Shown: positions 1-9,720, counted from the stretch's first letter. The stretch: 12,188 nucleotides of DNA from Conidiobolus incongruus B7586 (GCA_000697335.1 JNEM01006623.1:1-12188); one strand, 5' to 3'. A program made the numbers and translations. Notes: generated by a model from the sequence alone, not told the origin.

Positions 1-1800
1 CTTTTATATATTTTATAGTTTTTTATATAATAAAAATATTATTTAATAGTTATATAAAAAATACAAATTTAATATTAATCAATTTATCTTAAAAAACTAC
101 AAAAACTCTATATCTTTAATATATTCCTAAAAACTATTTCATAATATCACTGGCAATATTTCAATTTTATTATTATTAGTATTAATAATTAACTAAATTT
201 TTATTACTATTATAGATAATTATTATCTATACTACCGAAGCTAAATTATAAATCAATTTTTGAAAAATTAAGTTTTACATAATAATACTTGGAAAACGCT
301 AATATACTAGATTTATAATATATTGATAATATATCTCATAACTTAAAATAAACCTTTATATTTGATTACTAACTAAATTATATAAATACCTCTTATATTT
401 AAAAGTTATATTTTAAGCAAAATATATAACATTATTAAATCAAAATATTATTTAATATAATTTAATTATTTTAAAAATTATCTATAATAACATTGATTTA
501 AGAAATAAAATTCATTATATACTATAATATAAAATTGGTTGTATAATAATTCATCCATTAATAAGATTAATAAAGGCCTAGAAAACTTTCCTTCAATTTT
601 ATTAAATATATACCTAGCTTTATATAATTACCTATTTATATAAGCTAATATAACTAAAGCACTAAAACTAACTTTTAAAATTAGGATTGGTATTTATTAT
701 AAAATATTAACTATATTGATGATATTTCATATATACAATAGTTTTAGCCAATATTATAATTGGCTCTTAAAGCCTAAGCTTGATAATTACTTATTTGGGC
801 TTAATAATTTACAAAATTTATCATATTAGTTAATATTTGGTTGTTAAAATTTATTGATAAAATAATTTTAATTTGAGTTTATATTCTGTTTTGTTTTTGA
901 GTAAAAAATTATATAAAGATAATAAAGATTTATTAATTTTAATAATTTATTATTAACTTCTCCAACTTTAGTTAAATTTTAATATATTTTGTTTAACTAT
1001 AATTATTTTACGTTTGTTCAAGGTTTTTTTTTTCAAATTTTAAGATATTTATTTCCTATTTTTATTAATTAATTTAAGTTTAAACTCTATATAATATGCT
1101 CATATATCTGATATTAAATTACTTAGAATATCTTTTTAATTAAAATAGTATTTTTTTTATTTAATTTTTACTTTAATATTAAATTAATATTAATTTTTTT
1201 ATGTAATTAAATATTAAATAATATTTTTTTAAAATAATAAATCCAGCAATATAAAGTGGGTTTAAATATAACATTATCTTTATCAGCTGTTTGAAAATTT
1301 TAAATGGTTTTAAAAGGTTGATAACTATACTCTAATAATGTTAAAATCAAAATTTTTGATGATTATTAATTTATTTAAATATAATTAAATTAAATTTTAA
1401 ATTTTTAAATAAAATATTATAATAAAGAAATAGTTATGAATGATATATATAATTTGAAAATATTAATTCTTCTTTATATTCTATATATATAATTAACTTT
1501 TCAAAACTAATAATATGTTTGAAAAATCAGAAATTAAAATTTTTTTCCAAATTAAAAATTTATTATATTAGTCTAAAATATATTATTTAAAAACATAAAA
1601 ATTAACATTGTTTTTATGGATTTCGTTTCAATCTTAAATCATTAACCTAATGTATTAATATCTCAATAAATAAATAAAAGACTATATTTTTCAAATTGAT
1701 AGTATTAAATATTAACCTTAGTATAATATATACGCACAGATATTACTCAAATGTTAAATTATTTCATTGATCTAAATTAAGATCCAATCTTTTCATTTCA
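1..1800. other. Gene-free, extremely AT-rich spacer
   Basis: No coding region, tRNA or other RNA gene can be supported here. The sequence is dominated by A/T runs and TA steps; the first 60 bases contain only three G or C by hand count. All six frames are cut by stops at short intervals. A slightly less AT-rich patch lies around 540-800 and includes a 20-bp interrupted palindrome at 746-765, with AGCCAAT and ATTGGCT arms. This could be ordinary spacer or a heavily AT-drifted relic of a repeat; nothing recognisable remains. Confidence 0.7.
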
Positions 1801-2160
1801 ATGATGTTGTAGGTACTTAGAGAGTAACCTGCCCGACCAACTTCACCTTGCAATTTATTACATTATAGAGATATAGTCCAGGAATATCTACCAGTCCATT
1901 ACAAGGTCTTATTTTTCTGAAGGTCTAATACACTTTTTTGCACCATATACAGCTGGCAAATAGTTTATAAAAGAACTATTGTCGGGATAGGATTTTATCA
2001 TCACCTACCGTCTTCTGTGAAGCCCACTGAACCCTTAACAAACCCTAATAAAACGCCTTGGCCCAAACTATAAAGCAAAATACAAGCAAGCCACTCTCCT
2101 CCCAATTACCTACTTACTAGCAATCGGCAGAACCACATTATTACGAATTCAAATATCTCA
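1801..2160. mobile_element. GC-richer island, possible LTR-like relic
   Basis: By hand count this 360-bp block is about 38% G+C, roughly twice its surroundings, and its edges are fairly sharp. It holds no usable open frame on either strand. Part of it resembles a long terminal repeat in layout: it can be read from TGTTGTAGG near 1805, or from TGTCGGG at 1980, to a CCACA end near 2137. A TATAAAG box at 2069-2075 is followed by a pyrimidine-rich stretch. I found no convincing target-site duplication and no internal retroelement genes next to it, so if it is an LTR it is a solitary, old fossil. The family (Ty3-like or Ty1-like) cannot be decided. A structured RNA gene is an alternative, but I recognised no conserved motif of U1-U6, SRP, RNase P or tRNA. 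Confidence 0.3.
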
Positions 2161-3628
2161 ATAATACAAATAGCAATATTCTAATTTGTTTTCAAAATAG
2201 CTGTCTATTAAATTTATTGAAATCCACTTAATACTAATATTTTGTTCATGTTTTTTACAATTACCTATCAAAGTATCACGGTATTAAAGATTAAAAGTAA
2301 ACAACCTAATAAAGTATTGCAAGTTTTTAAATATGAAAAATATTAAATTTCAAATAAATAATTTATGAAAACATATCATTGAATCATTGATATATTAATT
2401 ATACTATTTTACATTATATTCTACTATTAGAAAAATTTAATAATATTTTAAATTTGAAAATAAATTTAATAAAATAAATATTATTTGATAAAAATTTCAA
2501 TTTAAATTATATATCAATTTTACAAAATTTTTAATATTTATTATTTAATATAATAATAGGTTAAAATTATTCAATGTTATTTCATCCATTATTAATCAAT
2601 TAATAATAATTTATTATATTGATTCTTTACTTAACAAAAAATTTTTAATACCAAAAAGTAAAAATAATAATAATTTTATATTTTGTTAAAATAAGTCTGG
2701 ATAGAACCAAATTCAATGATTTAGGACTAATATATTATTTTTTAATTAAAATAGTAAAATAATAAAATTTTAAGTTATATACAATCCTTTTTATATTAAA
2801 ATAAAAACAATCAGTCTATATCTATGTATATTACAATTTATATAAAATTATTTCTTAACATTTGTTCATTCAATTTCTTGTATAAAAATGAACTTTATTG
2901 TACTTCTGATACATACTTAATAGCCTAACAATATAAAATGACAATTAAATCCGATTAAATAATCATTTATACTGATAGATATGTTAATCAAAAAAGTTCA
3001 AAAAATTATGGGTAAATGAACATATATATGTAGAATATTAGATATATATATAATGATATATAGTTGGATCTAACACTATATTATATATTCCATTTTTCAC
3101 TAAAGTTTTTCCTTAAATTATTTGATACATAATTAGTTTTGATTTAATTATTTATCAATTCAAAATTTTATATAATATTTATAAAGAATATTTCATAAGA
3201 ATACTAATAATTGTATTAATCATCATTTTATTAAATAATTTGATAATAGACGAACTAATTTTGTATCTTCTATATGATAAAATCTTAATATTCGAATGAT
3301 GTAATGATCAAAAATGTGGTAAAGTTGTCCCCATAATCCACTTTGAAGATTTACAGGTGACTATTTTATAGGCAATTTGTGTGATATTCAAAATTAATTG
3401 ATATGTTAAAATTTATAATTTAAATAAATTTCGGAACAAAAATTAGGAGATAAAATAGTTGTAATAATTTGGTCCGTATAAACATTTTTTAAAATAATAG
3501 TGATTAAATGCAGAAAATATTGATATAATGAACGTAAAATAATATATAGAGAATATCAAATTATTGAAGTTTCCATTTGATGTATTGATAAATATTTTAT
3601 AATTTATTTTTATAATTTTTTCAACTTA

Positions 3629-3630
<2 letters not shown>
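2161..3630. other. AT-rich spacer without supported genes
   Basis: This stretch is AT-rich with dense stops in every frame, and I found no tRNA-like or snRNA-like motif. A few isolated segments, for example around 3300-3370, are slightly richer in G and C, but they show no frame preference and no recognisable protein. Confidence 0.65.

Positions 3631-3631
<1 letters not shown>

Positions 3632-3661
<30 letters not shown>
3632..3661. repeat. (AT)15 dinucleotide microsatellite
   Basis: An uninterrupted alternating AT run of 30 bases lies in gene-free spacer. Simple AT repeats like this are common in AT-rich genomes and likely to vary in length between isolates. No function is implied. Confidence 0.95.
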
Positions 3662-3664
<3 letters not shown>

Positions 3665-4490
3665 GAAACAATTTTTTCAAAGTTTGAATTTTAAAATCAA
3701 TATTATCGCATTTTTACTGTTATTGAAAAAGAAAGCTACTCTAGCAAAATATAAATATCACTTGACAAAGTTATAATACAAAGCGTTGTTATTCATCTTG
3801 GATATTTATTAAAGAATAGTAATAGCTTATTCATGATGTACACTGGCCCTATTTTCTAACAGTCCTTTGTCTTTAATAAATCGGGTTATATTAATAATAT
3901 TCGAAATATATTGAATTAATTAGGGTAAACATGTGATAATGAAATCATTTTCATATTAATAAGTCCGCATGAAATCTATGACATTGAGGAGCTTATAAAC
4001 TATACTGTATCAATGTAGAATCAAACCATTGTAAGTTATTTTTCTCTTATCTGACAAGATATTTTATCAAATTATTTTTAGGGAGCTAAATATATCAGGG
4101 TTCACAAATTTCGAACATGTTTTCTCCTTATTAATACTTTATAATATCCACTCAACAGAAATATAATCATATTTAAATAATTCTATGATGACCTTTAATA
4201 ATCAAATTTATTGTATATACTACTATAATAATATAATATTCATTATTCTACATATATAAGGTTGTGTACTGTCAAGTTTTCATGAACCTCACAATTTATG
4301 AAATATCAAAATCAATTATATCCACAAGTATGAAACTTAAAGAATCGCAACAACTGCCCAAAAATTATCCTTATGTTTTTTAATTACCATATTCAAAAAA
4401 AATTTTTTTCCAGTTTATATAAAATTACTATATACTGAAAATGATTGGATGTTTATAGTAATCACACAATAAAATTTTATTAAATCAACC
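3662..4490. other. AT-rich spacer upstream of the BolA gene
   Basis: No gene is supported. The block is moderately less AT-rich than the first 1.7 kb. One open stretch of 48 codons on the plus strand ends near 4382, but it has no recognisable domain, and runs of this length are expected by chance at this base composition. The last few hundred bases probably include the distal promoter of the downstream BolA gene. Confidence 0.55.
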
Positions 4491-4495
4491 CATTG

Positions 4496-4563
4496 ATTGG
4501 CTCATTGCCTCAATTAATTAATTTGCACAACCATGTTTAGAAACCTTGAAAGTAGGTATAAAT
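4496..4563 (+). promoter_or_regulatory. Candidate promoter of BolA gene (inverted CCAAT, TATA)
   Basis: A TATAAAT box at 4557-4563 lies 90 bp before the first ATG of the BolA gene. An ATTGG element (CCAAT box on the opposite strand) at 4496-4500 lies about 60 bp further upstream. No ATG occurs between about 4580 and the proposed start, which fits a short leader beginning shortly after the TATA box. In such AT-rich DNA a TATA-like string alone is weak evidence; the combination and spacing raise it somewhat. Confidence 0.4.
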
Positions 4564-4646
4564 TCACAATGCTAGTCATACTAGACCATCAAAAAATATT
4601 GAGAAAAATTGTAATTTTATTATCCATATAAATACATATTATATAT

Positions 4647-5161
4647 ATGATGATTTCTAGAGTTTTGTCTAAATCTAATCAATTACATATTAATTCGTTA
4701 ATTATGTCAGGCCCTACTTATACTTCTATTATTAAAAAAGTAAGTGAAATGATTATAAAAATATTATTTTGATTATTAATTTCTTTTTAGTTAACTACAC
4801 AGTTGGAACCTAACACGCTAAATGTTATTAACGAATCTCATAAACATAGCCACCATGCCGCTATGAAGGGTAATACCAATCCCGAAACTCATTTCAAGTA
4901 ATTTATTCTATTAAACTGTTATTATATGATCCAAACTAAATCATAATTATAGGATAGAAATTGTCAGTGATAAATTTCAAAATATGGTAAAATATTATAA
5001 AACTATTAATAATTATAACAAATGTACTAAATTATTATTTATAGAGTTTAGTTCAACGTCACAGAAAAATTTATGAAATTTTAGACGAAGAGTTAAAAGT
5101 TAAAGGTGTTCACGCTTTAAGTTTATCTACCAAAACTTTAGCTGAAAGTTTACAAAAATAA
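4647..5161 (+). CDS. BOL1: BolA-family protein, Bol1/Uvi31 (BOLA1) type
   Basis: Four exons, 4647-4739, 4791-4897, 4953-4986 and 5045-5161, give a 116-residue protein. The introns are 51, 55 and 58 nt, with GTAAGT, GTAATT and GTAAAA donors and TAG acceptors. The single BolA domain spans about residues 25-112. It shows N-E-S-H-K-H-S-H-H-A-A-M-K-G (45-58), E-T-H-F (63-66), V-S-D-K-F (71-75), the family signature S-L-V-Q-R-H-R (79-85) and V-H-A-L (100-103) with the near-invariant His101. His replaces the Cys of the BOLA2 loop, so it belongs to the BOLA1/Bol1 branch. Known members act with monothiol glutaredoxin Grx5 in mitochondrial [2Fe-2S]/[4Fe-4S] protein maturation. The first 20 residues contain Arg and Lys, no acidic residue and several Ser and Leu, as in a weak mitochondrial presequence. 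Met20 (4704) could start a shorter form. Tandem ATGs at 4647 and 4650 make the start uncertain by one residue. The gene converges with the PGM2-type gene. The family call is firm; mitochondrial location is inferred. Confidence 0.9.
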
Positions 5162-5624
5162 GTTAAAAATACTATATAAATATATTACTGATTTTTTGCA
5201 AAATATTTATTTTTTAATTATTTTTTTTCTTTGAATCTAAATTTCGAAATACATAACATTAATCGTATGATCATTTATTCCTATTGCGCAGGATACTAAC
5301 TCCCATTAATTAAATGATGTTATCCATTGGCGAAACTAATACCATTGACCTCAGATAAAGATCAATAAAGATGATCTTTCATACTATTCTAGAACATAAA
5401 TCTACGATTTTTATAATTTTTTAAAATTTAATAAATGTTAAAAAAATATCGATGACATCATAAATTTTTATTGAGATTCATAATGTATGAAAATTTTTCA
5501 ACTTTAAATCAATTAATTAAATTAGTATAACCTTATCAGGCTGTTACTAAAAGATTCCATATTATTTTTATACAATAATAAAAAATAATTTATTTTAATA
5601 CAAATCACACAATTCTAATATTAT
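5162..5624. other. Convergent intergenic spacer with a small hairpin
   Basis: This 463-bp stretch separates the stop codons of the converging BolA and phosphopentomutase genes and must hold both 3' ends. No gene is supported in it. The block 5230-5400 is somewhat less AT-rich than the rest and contains a perfect 8-bp inverted repeat, AAAGATCA (5357-5364) and TGATCTTT (5372-5379), around a 7-nt loop. Confidence 0.6.
5589..5594 (-). terminator. Candidate poly(A) signal of phosphopentomutase gene
   Basis: On the minus strand this reads AATAAA and lies about 31 nt beyond the TAA stop of the gene. A canonical hexamer at this distance is plausible for 3'-end formation, but AATAAA is frequent by chance in DNA this AT-rich. 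Confidence 0.35.
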
Positions 5625-7667
5625 TTAAGCTGAAGCTAACCCGTAGACTTCGGGTTTGAGTAATTCTTTGGTAATACCTTGGATCACTTCAGTGGTCTTG
5701 ATTTGGAGTTTCTTGAAGCGTTCCTCTACTTGACTGATATCTAAGGTGGGATCGACGGGAGCTGCCAATTCGGAATAGTATTTAATCTTGGGCTCGGTAC
5801 CTGAAGTTCTGAGCGTCAATGTGATGTTGGATTCAGGTTGTCCTTGCTCCAGAGCACCTGATAATTCGAAAGTAATCATTTGGCTAGATGGAGAGACAGG
5901 TAAGATAGGCTTATTGTCAGGTTGGCTGGAATCGTAGCCAACGGTAAGATCTCTGATGCTGGTAACTTTGAAACTGTAAAGCTCTTGGGGATAGTTAAGT
6001 TTACCAGATTCAGAATATCTCATTTTATTGAAGATGGTGTTAATCAATTCGGGATCTCTGCAGATATAGTAGCTGTTCTCGTTGACGAATATACCATATT
6101 TGTGGTACAAGCTCATCAAATATTCATAAACGGTGGTTCCGCTTTGGTAAAGTTGGTTAGCGAGATTGACGAATGTGATCATAGCACTGATACCGTCTTT
6201 GTCGCGTACGATATCTTCACACATGAAACCAATAGCTTCTTCGTAAGCGAAAATAGCCTTCATGTTGGGGTCTCTTTGTTCCCACTTCAAAGCTTGGTTG
6301 CCCATCCATTTGAAACCAGTCAAAGTAACTTCAAAGTCATAGCCTTCGACTTTACCAATGGCTTGGAGCATACCAGAAGAGACGGCACTAGCGAGCATAC
6401 CAACCTTTTGGCTACCACCTTGATACTTTTGGAATGTCTTAAAACCAATCAAAGTACCCAATTGATTACCGTTGAATTGAATCCATTGTCCGTTAGGAAG
6501 ACGTTCGGCAGCGGAGAAACGGTCAGCATCAGGGTCGTTGGCGAGGATAATTTGAGCTCCAATCTTGGTACCTTCTGCCATAGCTAAATCCAAAGCACCC
6601 TTTTCTTCAGGATTAGGGAATTTAACGGTAGGGAAGTCCGGATTGTGTTCATATTGATCCTTAACAATCTCAAAAGGATTGAGGCCGCAGTCCTCAAAAG
6701 CCTTCTTGGCATACTTACCACCAACACCATGGAGAGGAGTGTACAAGTATTTGGGCTGAACTTTTTCGGGATTAGCCTTAGGGAACAATTTGGAAACGCG
6801 ATCAAAGTACTTTTCGACCATTTCATCATAAGGGTCAACGCAGAGATCGCTAGTGTTGCAGATTTCAAGATCCCAAGCCCAAGGTTCTTCATTTTGGCGG
6901 ATTTGGTTGGCAATACCAGCATCAACGGGTTCGATGATTTGACAACCGTTGGACCAGTAAACCTTGTAGCCGTTGTCATCCTTGGGATTATGGGAAGCGG
7001 TAATCATAACACCACAGACAGCATTAAGCTGAGTGATACCAAAAGGTACTAAGGGGGTATGGACCTTAGTTCTGTAGAGGTATACCTTGAAACCTTTTTT
7101 CAAAAATGGAGCGGCTGTCAATTTGGCAAATGTTTCAGAGTTGTGTCTGTGATCGTAACCAATAACAACACCTCTGGATAGGGCTTCTTCTCCATATTGT
7201 TCGAGAGCGTAGCAGCATAAACCCTGAAGAGTTTAATTAGAAACTATATATGTTTAAAATGAGATTTATACTTACTTGACTAGCTTGTAAAACGGTGAGG
7301 TTATTCATACGACTAAAACCAGGTTCCATTTTAGCTCTTAAACCTAGTTGAATGAATTAAATTAAAATCCAATTTGAAAATTCAATATAGATCATAAATA
7401 AATTTAAATATATAAAAAAATATTTTGATTATAAACTTACCAGCTGTACCAAATTTGATAGGATTACTCAACAAAGCGTCAACTTCAGCCCAATTCTCTT
7501 GTTTGACAAGATTATCGATGTAATTAACATTTTCTTGATCCTGATAAAATTTTCTAGATATTAATTTAGATGATTTGATCAAAATAAATTACCTTATCAA
7601 ATTGACGATATTTTTCTACCAAACTTATTAAGTTTTGAATATTATACTGTTGTTGATCTGAAGTCAT
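5625..7667 (-). CDS. PGM2: Phosphopentomutase/phosphoglucomutase, PGM2 family
   Basis: Four exons on the minus strand, 7667-7593, 7540-7441, 7343-7276 and 7223-5625, encode 613 residues, close to the usual length of human PGM2 and yeast Prm15 (Pgm3). The enzyme moves phosphate between C1 and C5 of ribose or deoxyribose (and C1/C6 of glucose) through a phosphoserine and Mg2+; it is cytosolic and links nucleoside salvage to pentose-phosphate metabolism. The alpha-D-phosphohexomutase domains are in order. F-G-T-A-G-L-R begins at residue 55, the catalytic loop T-A-S-H-N-P (156-161) has Ser158, the metal loop D-P-D-A-D-R is at 311-316, the sugar loop E-E-A-I-G is at 409-413 and the phosphate loop R-T-S-G-T-E-P-K is at 553-560. 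All key residues are present, so it looks active. E-E-A-I-G and L-T-G-F-K-W-M-G-N fit the PGM2/phosphopentomutase branch, not PGM1. Introns of 52, 97 and 52 nt crowd the 5' end, leaving a 1.6-kb last exon. The symbol follows human usage; yeast PGM2 belongs to another branch. Confidence 0.95.
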
Positions 7668-7795
7668 ATTTTTCAATATTTATACAGTGAATTTAATAAT
7701 AATCAATTCTATTTATATAAGATTAAGGTAAATTGAGTATTTATTGAAACTTGTCTAATTTATTGTGATTAATGATTAATGAGAGATAAAAAGGG

Positions 7796-7844
7796 TTTAT
7801 ATAATGTTTGGGGGAACGTCATTCCATTTAGCTTTGAAATTGGT
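7796..7844 (-). promoter_or_regulatory. Candidate promoter of phosphopentomutase gene
   Basis: Read on the minus strand, an ACCAAT box (7844-7839), a TGACGT element (7821-7816), a run of five C (7814-7810) and a TATATAAA box (7803-7796) follow one another within 50 bp. The TATA box lies about 129 bp before the ATG at 7667. TGACGT is the core of CRE/ATF-type sites and CCAAT is bound by the Hap complex in fungi. The C-run and CRE core form a GC-rich patch in otherwise AT-rich spacer, which makes chance less likely than for a lone TATA string. Confidence 0.5.
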
Positions 7845-8106
7845 TACATTTTGGATCTATCGATTTTCTCTAATCCACTCACAATGTTCAATCATATTTG
7901 AAATTTTATTAATATCAAATTCAGCTAAAATTTAATCAATTGTATTTGAATATTATATTTAATATTGATTTATAGTTTGATTTATTAATAGAAATTAATT
8001 ATTATAGTATAGTACTATTGAAAATAGTATTTGATTTAATATTTGATACTATGATATTTTTGAAAAGGTTCTATTTTAAGAATAGAAAGTGACACCTGAC
8101 TATAAC

Positions 8107-8534
8107 TTAGTGAAATTTTAAACAAGTGATTTCATTATCTGATAGTTCTTTTTGCCACAATTGTCGAAATACTGAAAATTTCAAAGTAATATAACAAAAT
8201 CACTTTAAATCTTTGCCTTTTAATAATTGTAGTTGTGAATTATTGCAAGTAATAACATATGACATTTTATTAAGCTTTATTAATTCTGTAATAATTTGAA
8301 TACCCAATATTTTTTGATAAAATTCTAATATTGTTAATATAATTTCACAGGAATTGAGTCAAATTAATTCCAAAAGTTTTTATATTATATTTTAATATAA
8401 ATAGATGGAACCCCTTTTGATGCAGGAGATGTATTATAATTATCAGATTGTTGGTTATTGATTATTGATAAATATCGGTACTCCAATCCTGTAGAATGGT
8501 ATTTTTTTGAAAAGCCGCTTGAATATTGAAAATC
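8107..8534 (-). pseudogene. Possible decayed coding relic, unassigned
   Basis: On the minus strand, 8534-8385 is open for 49 codons. A second frame, 8358-8107, runs 84 codons with a single internal stop, where seven or so would be expected at this composition. The translations look protein-like, with mixed charged and hydrophobic residues and segments such as Q-L-W-Q-K-E-L-S-D-N-E, but I do not recognise a family. The two frames are offset from each other, and no donor-acceptor pair of the 51-58 nt class connects them. It may be a degenerate gene or repeat, a poorly delimited small gene starting at the ATG at 8265, or simply chance. Confidence 0.2.
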
Positions 8535-9096
8535 TTATAAAAATTTTGATTACAAAATAATTTGTAACAAATATTATCGAATTTGTACTTTCTTAATTCA
8601 ATATCCAATATTCATTAATAAATTTGTCATTTAATGTTATATTGGTACATTTAAATCATGCTATTATTTAGATAATTTTATTCACATTCTTTTTCCATTA
8701 ATTCGAATTCTATATCCCAATCAATTTTCAAAGTCCTTGTTGTTTGAATTTGGATATATCCTTTTTGGAGATTCGTTGATTTTTTCACCAATTATCAAAT
8801 TCTAAAAGTTTAGTACTAAATAGGAAACCTCTTCAAGTGGAACTTATCCAGAATATGTTTACAGCATTATATTTTATTTTTATTAATTTTTCGTAAAATT
8901 TAAATTATTTTCCAAGTATTTCACATAAAACATTTCGTCTTAATACATTTTTAAGATGCATTGATAGAGGATTTTAATATTATTTAATATGTATGAAATA
9001 GGCATAAATCGAGAGTAGTGCGTAATGAGGTGAATATATATATATATCTTCAAAGTCAAAAATATTAAACTTTGATTACTATGAATCTTTATTAGT

Positions 9097-9129
9097 AATT
9101 AATAATTAATAATTAATAATTAATAATTT
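9097..9129. repeat. Heptamer tandem repeat (AATTAAT), 4+ copies
   Basis: Four perfect tandem copies of AATTAAT are followed by a partial fifth. It is a simple minisatellite in gene-free spacer about 750 bp before the EB1 start, and probably polymorphic in length. Confidence 0.9.
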
Positions 9130-9598
9130 GAAAATTAATCATGATGCAGCTTGTTATATTTCACAGTTCAAATATTATGTAAATAATAGTATTTTTCAAG
9201 AATATTTATGGGGACTATTATATGCTATACCGTTTAAGATAAACCAAGTTATTCAATTATTGTTTTGTAAAGGAAACTTTGATGTTTACTCATATTTCAA
9301 TATTAAGTGATATTAATAATTTTAATATTTGGATATCATCAAATACCCCTCAATATTATAACAATTCCTAATAATAAATAATCAAAATCTTGAATAAAAA
9401 AAAGTTAATGATTAATTGAATCATTTTATTCAAATCAAAATTATGATAAACCTTAATTCACCAAAGTATTAATAAAGTTCACCATTATATTAAATAATTC
9501 AATCAAAAATAAATCTAGTTAACTATAAAAAACTATGAGACGTGTTCATTTATATAGTTAGCCAATTAAATGAAAAGTTCAACCTTATTAAATCATGA

Positions 9599-9645
9599 CC
9601 AATCAAATTCAATTCGCTTTAGGAGATTAAATCAACATATAAAAG
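9599..9645 (+). promoter_or_regulatory. Candidate promoter of the EB1 gene (CCAAT, TATA)
   Basis: CCAATCA at 9599-9605 is followed 33 bp later by TATAAAAG at 9638-9645. TATAAAAG is a strong TATA-box match and the order and spacing are typical. The box lies 241 bp before the EB1 ATG, which fits only if the leader is long; a candidate 58-nt leader intron further down would shorten the mature leader. Confidence 0.45.
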
Positions 9646-9672
9646 TCAAAGTTTTGAATAGAAAATAAAAAA

Positions 9673-9720
9673 ATGTTAAACGAAATAATTTCAGCTTTAA
9701 AATACCAATATATTCGATAA
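9673..9720 (+). other. Possible upstream ORF in EB1 leader
   Basis: If transcription begins shortly after the TATAAAAG box, the first ATG in the transcript is at 9673 and opens a 15-codon frame ending with TAA at 9720. Such an upstream ORF would reduce translation of the main frame. It rests entirely on the inferred start site and may not be in the mRNA. Confidence 0.25.

Larger units (their letters stand above)
7845..9590. other. Divergent spacer between two genes, no supported gene
   Basis: This 1.7-kb stretch lies between the divergent phosphopentomutase and EB1 genes. It includes a cluster of ATAGTA palindromes (8009-8052) and a 7-bp-arm hairpin (8069-8087). It also has a minus-strand patch with several protein-like but unassignable open frames (about 8107-8534), and a short open frame of 60 codons at 9128-9310 that starts with TTG and has no recognisable domain. 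No complete gene, tRNA or snRNA could be supported. Confidence 0.55.

Noticed and set aside
1-1700. Mitochondrial DNA insertion suggested by extreme AT content
   Set aside because: No mitochondrial gene fragment or rRNA motif could be recognised, and the same composition recurs at the right end and in introns, so it is the genomic background.
4236-4382. 48-codon plus-strand open stretch before the BolA gene
   Set aside because: No domain, no splice sites linking it to other open stretches, and its length is within chance expectation.
5922-6587. 221-codon open frame on the plus strand
   Set aside because: It is the antisense shadow of the large last exon of the phosphopentomutase gene; the minus-strand frame carries all catalytic motifs of the family.
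6584-7052. Open frames of 131 (-) and 135 (+) codons
   Set aside because: Both overlap the same conserved exon in other frames, show no domain, and start at non-standard or unsupported codons.
7382-7582. 66-codon minus-strand frame read straight through
   Set aside because: It reads through splice sites of the phosphopentomutase gene: part is genuine exon 2 (7540-7441), the rest is intron sequence.
8405-8461. Short plus-strand frame with several Met codons
   Set aside because: Only 18 codons, no upstream or downstream exon with fitting splice sites, and it lies opposite longer minus-strand frames.
9128-9310. 60-codon plus-strand frame
   Set aside because: It starts with TTG, is preceded by a simple repeat, has no recognisable domain, and frames of this length are expected by chance several times in DNA of this composition.
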